Origin: Epiperipatus broadwayi
Lineage: Eukaryota > Onychophora > Udeonychophora > Euonychophora > Peripatidae
Reading direction: 5' to 3'
NCBI GenBank assembly: GCA_028023455.1
Contig: JAQFVV010012672.1
Coordinates: forward strand, 1,114,001-1,178,000
Length of the DNA stretch: 64,000 nt
The notes beneath the pieces are model-generated. The model was given only the letters and a program-made list of their open reading frames with translations. It had not been told where the DNA came from and did no database searches. This document shows positions 1-14,800 of the stretch, one piece after another (the stretch's first letter is position 1; every line of letters starts with the position of its first letter). Position numbers and translations under genes: made by a program.

Positions 1-2741
1 ATGACAATGCAATCACATGTCGTAAAACTTCCATGAGTGAACTTTAACTAACTGATCTTCATTCAAGCAAGAATTGATAGATAGAAAATTACATTATATA
101 GTGAATTTATTTGTTTATATTATTCAAGCTAATTACCTGAAAGATTCAACTCCTTAATATTTTGAACCCAAACCACCTATTAGTCTAACTACATAAATCT
201 GAAATTAATCCAGAAATTGCATATTTAGATAACTTCAGTTTTAATCTATCAGGTTATCTTGATCTGTGGTAAAAATATAGTATATATCTAAAATATATGG
301 TTCCCTCTTTTCTTATAGATTTTCATGCAATATAAAATAATGAGATTTATTTTCATCCATAACTTCATGTAATTATTAAATAGTTCCTGTTTACCATTCT
401 TTTGGTTTTTAATCTTAGAATTTGAATTTTTCGGAAGTTTAAATAACATTAAAGTAAAAAAAAATTTCTGAATGAAATTTTTTTATAGAAATTACTTTTG
501 AAAATGAATACCAATTCACCAGTAATTGATTTTTAGAACCTCTAGATCTTGATTGTATCATTAGGGTTTACTATTACTCTCTACTTAATATAGGTGAAGG
601 TAAATTTAGGGTGTAGCTACTATTTAGCAAAAATGGGTAAAGCATAGGTACTTTAATGTATTAAAAGGCCTACTTCATCAAAGTTCATGAACATATAAAA
701 ATTATGAGGCCTAGAATGATGTTTTGCTTAAGAACTTTAGAAAACCTAACTCTACCTTTTAGTAGATGTTACTATTGTATAATATAAAAAAAATATTTCT
801 AAGAGATGACAGATAAAATATGTTATTTCATCACAAGAAGTTTATGTGTATACATTGCTAACATTATATGTGACATTAAATTAGCCTTTCATTCTAGCCT
901 TGTCATATTTATACTTGGAGATCATTGCTTTATCTCATCATTCAAATATATTATATCTGTTAAATTGGAAATTTTTCTTGGATGAAAGTGCTATAAACTA
1001 TTTATTAATAGATATTATTGATTTGTATATTTGTATTAGTGTTTTTACCGGTAATATATTTTAAAGATTTATCATTGAATTATTTAATTTACAGATACAT
1101 TAAGACTTTAATGATAAGTTCTTTTCTCCAAAGATTTAAAAACTCAGTAGGTTTAATGTTGGGATACTAAAATGAATTGTTTTAAATCTGTAAGGATCAA
1201 TTGCAAACTATCTCAGTTGATGATTATTGAGTATTATTGCTTTATTGTAAAATTTTCTTGACTAGTTACTCAACTTATCTTTGGGTAGTGAATTGCTATA
1301 ATAAAATATTTTTCTGATAGCATTTTTAATAGATATAGAAGCAGCTTTCTAGAATTGATTCATTTACGTACCAAAAGTTGCAAAGAATTTATATAATAAA
1401 AATGCAATTACAAATACATTAGTGAACTGGTATTTTTGAAATATTTAATATTAGAAAGCTTATTAAATTAGGTCATGTGACATCTGACTTGATTTTTTTG
1501 TAATTTTGAAATATTTTTATTGCAATTAGAATTATTCCATTGATTCTCATTTTTCTTTAGAATCGAAACTGATTTATATATTTTTTCCCAACCATATTTT
1601 TGTTTTTTAATATAAATAAAATTTAAAATAAAATTAACTTTTTAGTTATTACACAGTACTAGAAATACTGGATTTGCTTGTTATTGTATAACATGATAGA
1701 GCTCGCAAAATAAGCTTTTAATATGAGATGCTAAAAAGAAAATGTCAAGCTTTTAATATGAGATGCTAAAAAGAAAATGTCTTTCCATAGACATAAATCT
1801 GAAAGCAACAACTTATTTACAATGCTTTTTAATGAAAGTTTTAATTGTCTAGCATGACATTTATGATAAAAAGAAAATGTTTTTCCATCTACTAAATCCT
1901 AATTCATGCACTTCCTTCTTGCACTTTTCTTCTTTCTGTTTTTTTTAATAAGTAAATGTACAGAAAAATTGTTTTTTTTTTTAAATAATTTTATTATAAT
2001 ATTAAAAAGAAGCCATGAAGAAGACTCCTAAACAAATGAAATTGTTATAAAAAGCATTGTGAAAAATGCAAGGAGGAAGTTCATGATTTAGAGTTTTATT
2101 TAAGTTAAGCAATGCAAAAGGTGTGAAAGGGCAATAAACTTAAATGTTTGATTATCTTTCTCTAGTATTTATGATTAGCTAGATTTAGTGAAGCTGGAAT
2201 GCCATATTATCTTATTACACTATCAAATATTTGATTGTTTCAAAAGTTAATTTTGAATACCTGTCAAATCTGACTTAACATTTCATATACAGTTTAATTT
2301 GATCTTAGTTTAAATAATAATGCTTTAATTATCAAAAAATTAATTCTATCACTTATTGTATGTAAGTAAGCTAATCATGTGCTTGAAGGTAGGTAGAATA
2401 AATAACTAGGCAATAGCGTACATCAGCTAAATTGTTAATTTGGCTATAGTCACTTGCCATTGTTTACCAACTTTTTAACATGATTATTTTAGCATCTCTT
2501 TTTTTTTGAATTACAATATAAACTTAAATCAGTTGTGGTAACAAATTAAAAATATATAATTTATTATTCTGTTTATATTTCGAATGTAACTAATAGTGTT
2601 TTTTTAATTTTAAAAAAATTATATCCCTGTAAAAAGTATTGATCTTTGCACTTTGTATATATGATTGAGACTAAAAATCTATAGAATTGATGGAAATCAT
2701 AAAATAATTGGTAATAGGTTTTTATTTTTGTTTGTTTTTAG
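1..2741 (+). other. Intron upstream of the first visible GCC2 exon
   Basis: AT-rich DNA with no exon that I can support. It contains a 35-bp tandem duplication at 1712-1781. The exon joining to 2742 must end with two bases of a codon; I did not find a convincing candidate here, so it probably lies to the left of the window. Confidence 0.5.
1712..1781. repeat. 35-bp perfect tandem duplication
   Basis: Two identical copies lie at 1712-1746 and 1747-1781, each starting AAGCTTTTAATATGAGATGC and ending AAAATGTC. A looser echo (GATAAAAAGAAAATG) appears near 1863-1880. It is a recent local duplication with no visible function. Confidence 0.9.
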
Positions 2742-2844
2742 GTTGGATCAGTTGATGACTGAAAATTCTTTCCACAGTCAGCAGCATTCTGAAGCCATTC
2801 AGATAATGCAGATTCAGAATGAAACTCTTAGTGTTACTTATAAG
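2742..2844 (+). CDS. GCC2: GCC2 exon (coiled-coil segment)
   Basis: A T-rich acceptor ends in TTTTTAG at 2741, and the donor GTAAAT begins at 2845. The first base completes a codon begun upstream. The remainder reads LDQLMTENSFHSQQHSEAIQ and continues to ...NETLSVTYK (34 residues). The residues are polar and glutamine-rich, consistent with the golgin rod. It ends in phase 0, so it joins cleanly to the exon at 16216. It is the first exon found in the window. The assignment rests on splice signals, an open frame and linkage to the later exons, since this rod segment is not diagnostic by itself. Confidence 0.75.
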
Positions 2845-5800
2845 GTAAATAAAAGTGAAATTGAAATGCCATTTTACTAATTACTTTATTTCCTGTTATG
2901 ATATTTTGTTATTTTACCATGTTGTTTTTCCAACATGAATAATTAAATATTATTAGTCTTTATTCAGTTGATAATAAAGAAAGGATTATTTTTATTTTTT
3001 TTTAAAAGGAATTTATATTTTATGATGTAGGAAAGATAACTGAGTTATAGTTTATAATTAATTATTTTTTATTCTAAAAAATAATTCCTTTAAATTATAC
3101 TGATGATGTATATTTTTCACTTACTGCATGTAATACACACCATCACAAAATATTCTCTTATGCAGTTTGTTATTTTTTTTACCCTTCATTATTTAAACAT
3201 TATTGGTTTTTATTAAACATTGTTTTGCGGTAATAAGAGAATGAAGCAAAATTAAGTAATTTATTTGTATTACTTTTTCTGTTTTGTTGACATTATTAAC
3301 ACGGACTTTTTGAGATTATTGTGGTTAATTGTGCATATATAGGATATATAGTGGGATCCCATTTTCCTTGCATAATCTGGGTTTGAATCTAGGTGGAATA
3401 AAATTTAAAAATTTTATTGATTCCAATTAAACATAGTCAGCTCAGTTAAAAACTTTTAATATTAATCAGTAAATGGATATTTAAATTAGAAAGGATAACT
3501 TATTATTTAGCAATTGGGAAGTCTTAATAAGCAATGCTTTCTTTATTATTTCTCAGTATGAAAACTGTTGAAGAGGCATTTGTATTGCAAAGAACAATTC
3601 AAATGCTGTATTTAATTATCTTTCTATTTATCCATCTATCTATCTATATATTGTAATGATCAGAGTCAGCAAATTATTAGTAGATAATTGTGAATAAGTT
3701 ATATACTGATCATTGATGTTTAGGAGTCACATGAATGCTCATTTTTAAGCCAACAAACATCACATGACCACCTCTTATGTTTGTGTATAACTGTTGTTAA
3801 AACAGGCAAAACTCACTATATATATTGCCACACATAGCAAGCTAGAGTAATCAATGGATGTCAGAAGGCTTGCGCATAAAATCCCCATCTAGTGTCTACT
3901 CATCCAATATCCCCAGACTTGTTTCTATGCGCAAGCCTTCTGGCATCCATTGATTATTCTAGCTTGTTGTGAGTGGCAATATATATAGTGAGTTTTGCCT
4001 GTTTTAACAACAGTTATACACAAGCATAAGAGGAGGTGGTAATGTGATGTTTATTGGCTTAAAACCAATCCTGCCTAATAGGATAGTGGTGGCTATGGTT
4101 ATTAAAGAACCAAAGACACCAAAATGTATGGGTACTGAACTGGGTTCAGACCCATATGACTCTGTAAGTTAATGGGCTTGGATTGAAAACATTAAGGTGT
4201 TTTCAGTTTAAGACTTATAGTTTTGTAGTTAAATGGAGATAAAAGGTGGTTGCTGGAGAGTTGCATTAGATTCTAAGATCTAGATGCAGTGCTCTCAGAT
4301 CCAAGGCTCCTCGCTGACAAAGGCCATAAGCCAGAAACTAGTCTGGAGATATTGAATGAGTAGGCACTAGATGGGGATTTTATGCACAAGCCTTCTGGCA
4401 TCTATTGATTACTCTAGCTTGCTGTGTATGGCAATATATATAATGAGTTTTGCCTGTTTTAATGCTCATTTTTCTAATATTATCACCAGAAATCTATTTA
4501 TAGAGGATTAAACCACTGAACATCACATGATTACTATCTCTTATGCTAGCACATAATTGATTACTCTGGTTGGCACAGGGTGGCACTACTGTATGGAGAG
4601 TTTTGCCAGTTTTATAGAGGATTCCATAACAACATCAATTCATAACCACATATCTTTGCCATTAACATTTTCTGAGATTCATACACAGTCAAAAGAATAC
4701 CAGACCCCCAGGGTATAAATTTATCATGCTACATTTAAGGGTGCTTATAATAGTAAATAAATTATTCTACTTAATCAGAAAGTTATGAAAGATGTAAACG
4801 AATTTGCTTGATCAAATCTTGACTTCTCTTTATATGACAAGAGATGACGATTATGCAAGTAATTTCAATAATAAGAGAAAATGTATTAATAGCAAAATAG
4901 TAAGATGATTGATTTTCATGGAGTAAAGCTGCCTCCTCTCCCAAATCATCCAAATAATTTTTATTACTAAACAAAAAAAAAATCAGTATAATTCTTAACT
5001 ATACTTACAATTAATTAATATAAAAATAAAATTTCATAAATTTAATTATATGGAAATGATTTACCTGGTTTTGGATTCTTGATTTACTTTCTGCTGATTA
5101 AAATGAATTCTTGGTTCTTGTAAATCTGAAATGTAAATTAAATTAATCAAATTTTGAACTTTGTTACATAGCATTAAATCAAATTTTTATATTGATGTAA
5201 ACATTTAGATAGTTATTATCTATTGTTGGCTAGATATTATGACATAAATAATATAATGGTTCACTTATATTTTGTATTTCACCTGTAGGATAATTTTTCG
5301 AATCACATGCAATGTGATAAAAGTATCATATGACATTATAAGATGTAATACCATTTAACACTATATCTTCTGAACAAAAGTGGTTATGTATCTAAGTCAA
5401 CTTACCTTTGAGGATTTAAATAATAAACAGAATCTCATGTGATTTAATGAGTACTCTTAATCCATAGCTACCAATGATTTATAATCTAATTATGTATTGG
5501 CTATCTTGATCTTTAGAATATAAACTTCGCATTTCCTTTTAACATTGTATGATTGTTTCAACCAACTATATATTTAATCTTAGGACATTGGTCATATTCT
5601 GTTATTCCCGTACTTTTTGAAAGTGCATTTAACTCAAGCTTGTCTTAACAGATTATTTTTCTATGATTATTATCTCTAGGATAAAACAAAGAACAAAAAA
5701 AATATATATATAGTTATTATCATTGCATAATATATACCTATGGTTCATTCCAAGCATGCAAAACTATAATAAATTTATTGTATTAAGTCCCACTTAATTA

Positions 5801-8800
5801 TTTACTATTTTATTAGATTATTTTCATCATAAAATTCTCATTCTTTTATTAAATACATACACTATAAACTAAACTATTTTATTTAAACATGATTAATCAA
5901 ATTAATCATTTGTAATGAAATAAATATCAAAATGAGATTTGATTTATCTTATCAACCATTTCAAATATTTAACCTTATAGATGTTTAGTATTTGTTCTTT
6001 TACATGCATGTGTATTCAAAATTTATATTATTAATAAATGTTTTGTTACAACAGAGGCAAAACTCTCCATACAGTAGTGCCACTCAATGCAAGCCAGAGT
6101 AATCAGTGAATGCAAGAAAGTTTGTGCATAAAATCCCCATCCAATGTCTACTCATCAATATCTCCAAACTAGTTACTAGTTTGAAAAGTAGTGATCATAT
6201 AATAAATGTTGTTATAAATTACTATAGTTTATTTAAACTATTTAAATAAATAACATATTTTTAAAGAAGTTAAGTCTACTAACTTTCATTATTTGATTTG
6301 AGCCATTCTACGTAAATAAACTTTTAGTTTTATGTGATATTTATTTTACATTCCAATCACAACAAATATAAAAAGTGAAATGTATTTATTTATATGAATA
6401 ACTAAATGAAGATATTATTTACATTGTAAGCACACATCTTATTTTGATCCAGTTTTAATAGAAAAAAATATTATAATGCTAAATTTTATATCTTCTATCT
6501 AGGATACAAATAAAATAAGCAATATTTAAAATAAATCAAATAACAAACAATATAAAAGATACATTAAATTTGATGCCATTTCAATGGAAATCAAAAATTT
6601 TAAGTAGGTACGTTCTTTCCTATATTTAAGTGTTAGTGAATTAAATATTATATACCTGTTAATTAAAATAGTTTGTTTCCAATTTTGGCTGATAATCATG
6701 GTACTCTAAATTGCCTTGTTGAAATGTTCTATTGGTGATAACAGATATGAATAAATTCTATTATCTGAAGAAGCTTAATTTTGAAATAGCCATTCCATTG
6801 ACTTCATTGTATGTAAATATGTATAAGTAAATAACTATACAATTTGGAAAAGCTCCTGATAATACTATAGATTATTTAATTAAGGCTTTGTGCTTAACAA
6901 ATTGTATATAAAAATATTTAGTTTATCATTATTGACATTAACTTTGACTCTGGATATGTCTAAGCTTCCATTTTATTTTAGATTCTTTTATATTAATTGA
7001 ATTATGATATTCGATTGATTTAGAAGGAAGTTATTTGTATTTTCCATCCATTTTAAATTTTTCCATTTTTATTTATTTAGCATTGAATATTTGATGAAGT
7101 TTACTACAGAGGAAGGAAGAACTGAACACTTCATTTTTAACCATCACCAGTTTATTGCAGGATGAAAGTCTCTCCAAGTTTAATCCAGTTTCTCCTATCC
7201 ATAGCCTGTCTTCTTCATATCACACCAGCACAATTTTATTTTATCCATTTATTTTATTTGCTATTTAATTTAAAACTTCAACTTCCATCTATTATTATTT
7301 CTTCTAACAATATGTCCACTAACAATGCCATTTCAGTCTCATTTTCAATGATATCAATGATACCTTTTTTGTTCTCTTATCCATATATTTATATATTTTA
7401 TTTTCTATCTCTTGTTATTCCTAACATTGAATGGGCTAAACTCTCAGAATTGCTCTTCTGTTATATGTCCAGCCTCAGATCCATAAATAAGTACTGATAA
7501 AACTTTTTCTTTTCAAACATATGGGAATATTTTTTTTTAAAACATAAATTATTTTTATCAAGAGAAATTTCATTCATGTTTAATTTCTTCCATTATGTTT
7601 TCATCCATATTAATCTGATTAAGATATTGTAAAACTCTTCTAAATCATAATCATCAATCTTTATTTTCTTCTAAGAAAATCCATTGAACATTTTTTAAAT
7701 TTTTTTAGGATTTGTCATAGTTTTTACTTTTATCTGGCAACTCTTGCAACATCTGAAGTTCTGAAACATTATTTTCAAAAATAATTACATCCTTCGATTT
7801 TTGAGTATTGAATTATTAAAGTAATGCTCTAACCAACTGAGCCATGCTGCCAAAGGCAGTCAGTAGACATTTCATATACTTATTTATGAGTTTCTCATGA
7901 TTTCTCCATTTTTTTCTTCTTAACAGCAAAGTTGATTGGGTTGACTTATATGAGATTGATTGCCATTGTCATATGAGGAGCTTCTTTAAATTTTCTTCTT
8001 ATCTTCTCTATCTAATATTTTTGTGTTTTCCCAATTGAACAAATGTGCATTGGTACATAAATGGTCTGCTATCTTAGACATATCTGTTTTCTCTCTTAAT
8101 TAATTATCAGTTTGTGTTCTTGCAAGTGCTTTTCAATGGGATATATGTTCTTCCACATTCACATGGTATTTCATAGATGCAGTTTTTTTCTTTTGAGCAT
8201 TTCAAGTTTAGGCTTTGTAGATGTTAGAATTCTGTGAAGTGTGGTATGGTTCTGGAAGGCTGTTCTGTTGTGATGCTGATTGTAGATTTTCCGTAATTTG
8301 TCTGCTATTTTCGGTATGTATGGGTATGCTACAGTACCAATAATTGTTTTTTCTTTTGATGAAAAATACCTCTCGAAACGTTGTGCATATATTAACCTGT
8401 TTGATGTGCTATTACTAACAGTTGAATGTATTTGTAATATTTAAATAAAGTTAATTTTTTCTAAAGATATTCAATACTCATATTAGATGATGGAAATAGT
8501 CCAAACAATAAATACAACTAAAACACCATCATCATAAACTTTCAGAAAAACAATACATTCGTATGCGTATAATTTAATTTTGGTAAGATATTATATTTTT
8601 TAAATAAATACAAAAAAAATTATATACATCTTTATCTAACTCTATACACATACATACATTCGAATTTGCCAAGACATTAATTTCTTAAATGAATACAAAA
8701 AAAATTATATACATCTAACTAATTCAAACACATATATATACATTCATATATGTTTAGCTTAATTTGGACAAAATGTTAATTTCTGAAATTGATATACTTC

Positions 8801-11800
8801 AAAAAAAAAAAAAAAAAGAAACATAAAAAAAAAAAACAATATTAAATTTAAATTTTCTTTACTTATACCAATGGAAGGGTTGTAAATATTTTATTTCTGC
8901 TCTCTGAATATTTCAAAGACTCTTATGTAATTCTTATTCATAGGAGACATTATACAATGCTGGCTTCTATGATGACCATTTTCTTCTTGTTCTTAGCTAA
9001 AATGAAATTTTCTTGGCATACTCTCACAAAACTCTATTCAAATGTGCAGTATCAAACAGGAAAAAAATATAATTTTAATTCTATTTTTCTTGCTAGGCAT
9101 GTTTTCAGCATCATATATTTCACATGGTGATTATTTAATTAGATCTGGTGCACTTGATGAACTTCCTCCATTTTGTTTAATTTACTAAACTTCAGGCTAC
9201 ATTAACAACTTTTGTTAAGTTTATCAGAAACGGATTCCAAGAATTATCCAATAAATTTTTTTCTCTGCTCTATAGTGTAGTCAGCAACTGTCCATTAACT
9301 GATGACTGACTTTCTCTACTGACTCTCTGATTGCCCATTGCTCTCTGATTGCTAACTGCTTTCTGGCTGCCAACTACTTTCTGACCGCCATTGTTATCTC
9401 ACCAAAGAACCAAAATATTATAATCTTTTATCTTTGATCTAAATTCATTTATTTTCTTAATCAGCTTGCAGATGAGTCTTTTTAATCTTTACAAAAAAAA
9501 AAAAGAAATTTCAAAAGTTTTTTTATAAAACACTTTACAAATCAAACCTTGATAACATATCTCTTGGTACATCTAAGGAAAAAAATAATTATAAAAAAAA
9601 AAAATCCTTTAATTATCCACCAAAAGGAATTATAAGAATTTGGATACAACAAAATCTCTAATTAGACTTCTATATTAAATACTATTAAAATTTTTTTCTA
9701 CAAATTTAATTAGAATAAATTTTCTTCCTTTATCTTAGACAAAAAAATATTAAACACATTAAAGAAAGTTTATTAACAAAAATATCACAAAAAAATAAAC
9801 ATAGTTGCAATATGCACATATTCTACTGCATATATGGCAATATAATATGTGTGTACATAGATATATTTGCCACAAATGTCTCTTTTGGTTTTTAAATTAT
9901 ATTTATATTTTTACATTTTATGAATTAACTAATACTTGAATACAGTGCTAGCTGACCATAACTTGTTTGGAGTTCTGATCATCAATTACCTTTCCAATAC
10001 GTTAGTAATGTTTAGTAAGAGTGTGTATGAATGAATAATTTGTATTTTGATTATTGTTATTTTTTATTAAATATTATTTTAAAAGTAAAATTCAACAATC
10101 TCTGCTGTTTAATTTAGTGTGCTTAATTATTTCGCTATATAAGCATGGGAATGAACCTCCTAAAAAAAAGAAAGAGAATCCTGAATTAATTAACTTTGGA
10201 ACAGTATGTTAAGTGAAATGGTTCACTGAACACTGACACCTGTAAAAACAGTAAAAAACTGTTACAAGTTGTTTTCTAGATATACCTTTGATATTGTAGA
10301 AAAATAGAATACAAAATAATATCTGGGGTTTGGTTGACCAGGAAATAGAATCATATTATCCAGATACTTTGTTATTGATTTATTTGTAAAAGGGGATATG
10401 ATTTGTCATACTAAAAATCATTAACCATTTATACCTATATGTAACATTTAATAAATAGAATAGACAAGTGAGTGTGCAAAATGTTGTATAATATAATAAA
10501 TTAGGTTAAAACCCTATAGTAACTGGGTGAATAAAATATAGCAAAGGGAAAGACCCAGTACAATGTATATATTAATTTAAAGACTTTCACAAACTTATAG
10601 ATATAAACATTGAAATATAAGAGAATTTATTTTTGTGTGTAATAGTCTGGTTATATTTCAATGTATGCAAAGTCAATTAAAAACTTAAGTATATGTAACT
10701 CTTTGTAAAAGAGACTTGATTCTTTATTAAAATTCAAAGAAGTTTGTTATCCTTCAAGTTTTCATACCTATAAAGTATTTACATTTGATTTACAACTATT
10801 ATATTTAACTAGAGTATTAAGTTAAAAAGTGATTCCACTTTTGGCTTAATAGGGTCAAACTAATACTATTTTTAGATGGCATGATTTCAGCTTCCATTGC
10901 CTGTTTTAATTGGTTTTTGCCTGTTTATATCATAACTGAAATTTTATCTAGATGATTACACAAAAAAATCTTTTTATATTTCGATGATTGAATCTTTAAA
11001 ATAATATATTATAACAATCGGGGTGAAGGGGACTTAACGTATCTACACTATGAGGGCGCTATAGGACTTAGAACCTAGAAAATTTATAAAGTAGACAGAT
11101 ATGTAAGTTTAAAAAAAAAAAAAAATTATTTTATATTTTATATATTTTGATTCCGATCGTTAGCCCATTGTCACTAGCTCAGTGGAACAGCAGAGATTAA
11201 TATTTTATAAATTCTTATCTAAGAATATTTTTTAAAAAAGAATAAAATAAGCCACTGCCAGAAATTAACACACAAACATTTATTTACGCACATATATATA
11301 AAATTTAGCATTATTATTTTAGTATGTTTACATTTTAAAATTTAACTTACATTTTTAACTTTGATTTTAGATTTTAATTTACATTTTAATTTTTATAAGT
11401 TCGCACAGATGGATTTATAAAAGTTTGTTTTATAATGTTGAGTATAGATCGATTACATAGATTACACGGTTAAAAACATTTCAAAATAAACATAAACGAT
11501 CAAAATATAAAGTCATTGATGGAATTGCAGAGGGAAATTTATAAGAAACCCAATGGCATTCACCATAAGATGCCGCATTGACACCAATAACTTATAAGAC
11601 ATCCGAATAAATACATTTTAGATACTCACCGTAAGGTATCATTATTTACCAAATGTCTATATATTTTGATCAAATACAAAAACCAAAAACATAATTAACC
11701 GATAACGAATCCATGCAAGCGTCTATACCCAACTTAAATTTAATGCATTTAGAGTGTCGAGTATGAATAGACTACATAGATTGCATTTGAAAAGAAAATA

Positions 11801-14800
11801 TTTTAATCCCTTATTTAACCGTAAGCCAAAAGTTCGCAGTTAAACCAACGTCAATCCATCTGATATATAGATGTATTCAATGTAATACGAATATGACAGC
11901 ACAAATATAGGTTAAGGAAAGAAATTGACTCTCGTCCAGATAGGAATACTACATCTATCTGACGAGAAGAGCAATAAAAAAAAAAAACTCCATAGGAAGG
12001 AACTGCAGTCTCTGTCTTATAATTTCTTCCATAGGCAAAACGGGAGTGTGCAGCGTATACAGTGATCCTGCATGTAACGAATCTCGTATTACATCTACTA
12101 ATTACACCAATATATCCAATCCATTGACCCAATTTAACTACGAAACAAGTAAACCAAGATTACCCTACCCTAATAAAACTAATATAACATTACAAATCTA
12201 TATAGCCATTCACACCCGACTTAAATTTAACATTTATATAATTTAGTTTAGCGAAAAACAGAAATCATAATAAAAACTTAAAGAACAAAAAAAATAAATA
12301 AATAAATGGAAATGATTTTACAAAAGAAATACATCAAATAAAATTACTTATTAATAAATTAAGTTGGTCAGATAGGATTCTATTGCAATTATTTTAAATA
12401 CGGAACAAGTTTCAGAATTAAAGTTCTTATTGTTTAGTATACTGGAGTTTTAGAAATATATTTAAAGCTTATTAGAGTTCATAAAGTTCTTACAGTTTTA
12501 AAAAGTTCATCTTTATCCGTTGCTTGCCATTTGAACATGAATTCCCACGCCGTCCTAAAGAGATTGGTATTCTGTTGGCTGTTTTATTTATTCATCCGGA
12601 GGTCTTTTACTCTAGCTGGTCCTCAATGTAGAAAACGATAGGTCATTTCTCTTTCTTTCTTCGCAGAACTGAAGGGATTGAAGAGTGTGTCTTTTCAATC
12701 CCTTCTCCTTCAACTCTGCACTAACACATATCACCATTGCTATCACACACCTCTCCTTTCAGCTCTTTCTTCATTCACTTTTTATAGTAGCTTTCAGATC
12801 CAGTGGACATTACGTCATGATGATGGTGATAGTCCTTTTGCTGAGGTCCGATTTGAGGGATTTCTTTCATTGGCTATTAGTTTCTATTGTTTTCCTCTCC
12901 TATCTGACCTTTGCTTATACATTTAAATGCCCAAGGGCTAGTTCACTTGGACTAATTAAAATAATCATTTCCATTTTTCAATAACATTAATTAAGTTGTT
13001 TTCCAAACTTAAAGATATATTTTTATCTCTAAATCTCTTTAAGTTTTTGCTTTTAAAATACTTCATCTATTTTTAATAAAGTTTTATTTTAATAATTTTT
13101 TTCATCTGTGCAATTTTATATATATATTTGAGTTTAGATGATATTTAATTTCAATTTTTAATTTTTAAAAAAAAAGTTTTTATTTGCGAACTTTTCTTTT
13201 TTCGTGTTTAATAAAAAAAGTAATGTAATGGCGTATGTGCCCGTTACAATATAGATAAATAGATAGATACAAAAGTTATCTTGAAACTGCCTTAATATAG
13301 AATGAATTGAATTAATTTGGTGAATATTTGGAAAAAGTTTATGTTGGAAGAAGATATATTTATTAGAAAATTTGTATATGAATCAGTAATTCATTAGATT
13401 AATTTTTTTTTTTTTTACAGTAGAGATAAATATAGAGTGAAATGTAATATTTAGGGCTATTGTTTAATATGTACTTATATGACTTATTGATATAACTTGA
13501 ATTCGGCTGGAACTAGTGATGATGGTAAAAGGTTTATTACATAAGATTTTCTGATGATATATATCAGGCATAGCCAATATGTCGCCTGTGGTCGACTGAT
13601 TGCCTGCAAGGTCTCTGAAAGTAGACTGTGAAGCTGTTATGAACATTGACAAATTATAGTGATAAATTCAGAGCTGATTTGAATATAAAAAACACAAAAA
13701 GTAAAAATTCAAAATAAGTCTTTCTAATTAGCGATTCTTGTTTTCAACTTATGGTTATGTGAAAACCGTACACACTACATGTGTACTTTGCATCATTTGA
13801 TTCAGCATCCATTTTCCTTTCAGACAATGTAATTTTCATTTCTCTACTATAAAAAATAGAGATTTTATGATGATTTTTCTAAATAGTACTTTTTTTCTTT
13901 TCATTTTTGTTATTCTTATAGTTTAATTTTTATCAAGAAATTTACAGTGGAGAATAATGGTTAGTCAATGGATTCAAGCATTATTCGTGATTTCTCATCA
14001 TGAGGTTGACAAACTAAGCTTCTCTCATAATTTTTGCTAATGATTTCTTAAAAGTAATAGTAATTATAATGTCTAAAAAAAGAATTAACAAGCCATCTTT
14101 GCTCATTAAATATAGAGATTATCTTTACCGCATGATCTTTTTCCTGATGAATTAGACTTTTGACGATTGAACATTATTACTAGTTTACTCCTAAGCATTT
14201 TTTTAAGTTATTATTTTATAGAAAATTAGATGAAAAAAAATTCATTTATGATATTCCTTTTATATGTTTTCTTGTCTAAATTTTAACAATAAAAAAAGCC
14301 AAATATTAAAAGTAAAAATTGCAATAAAATTTAGCCCAAATTAGATATATATATGTGACCACAGTTAATATATGTAAACGTGACCATTGTGATGGAAACT
14401 TTAGAGCTGTGTATCAGATACATAGAGAAGCATAGTTGATAAAACTATTAAGAAATTTACCAAACAATTAACATTTAATAATGTCATTCAAAACCAGTAA
14501 AGAGATTTCAAATGATGGTTCTGCTGCAGATAGTTATTAGGAACTGGGTTCAAATTATGGATCTGTGCACATAGGCATAATGTCCATGTGTACCATATAG
14601 TTTTTCATAGATAAATTGCAATTTCTGATATATGGTTACTCAAGTTGAGCTCTTATAGTAGTTTCATAATATTCCAAAAAGAAAGTACTGTATTGCCTGC
14701 TTAGAAAAAAAGGCATGAAAATTTTATTTATTGACTAGAATGCTGATTAGACACAAACCAGTGTTCAGAGAGACTGCTTTATTGTTTATTAACTGAAATA

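Noticed and set aside
7162-7497. 111-residue plus-strand open frame, hydrophobic
   Set aside because: It is the antisense shadow of an RTE fragment on the minus strand; the same hydrophobic translation arises from the complement of the 20-kb copy.
7811-7857. Possible tRNA gene on the minus strand
   Set aside because: The D-arm/A box is excellent but the T-arm is eroded and no acceptor stem pairs, so it was kept as a SINE relic.
12685-12984. Two overlapping plus-strand frames of 82 and 99 residues in repeat copy A
   Set aside because: They lie in a non-coding repeat and are not preserved in copy B.
13565-13650. hAT transposon terminus
   Set aside because: Only one end resembles hAT; no partner inverted repeat or 8-bp duplication, so it is listed at low confidence only.
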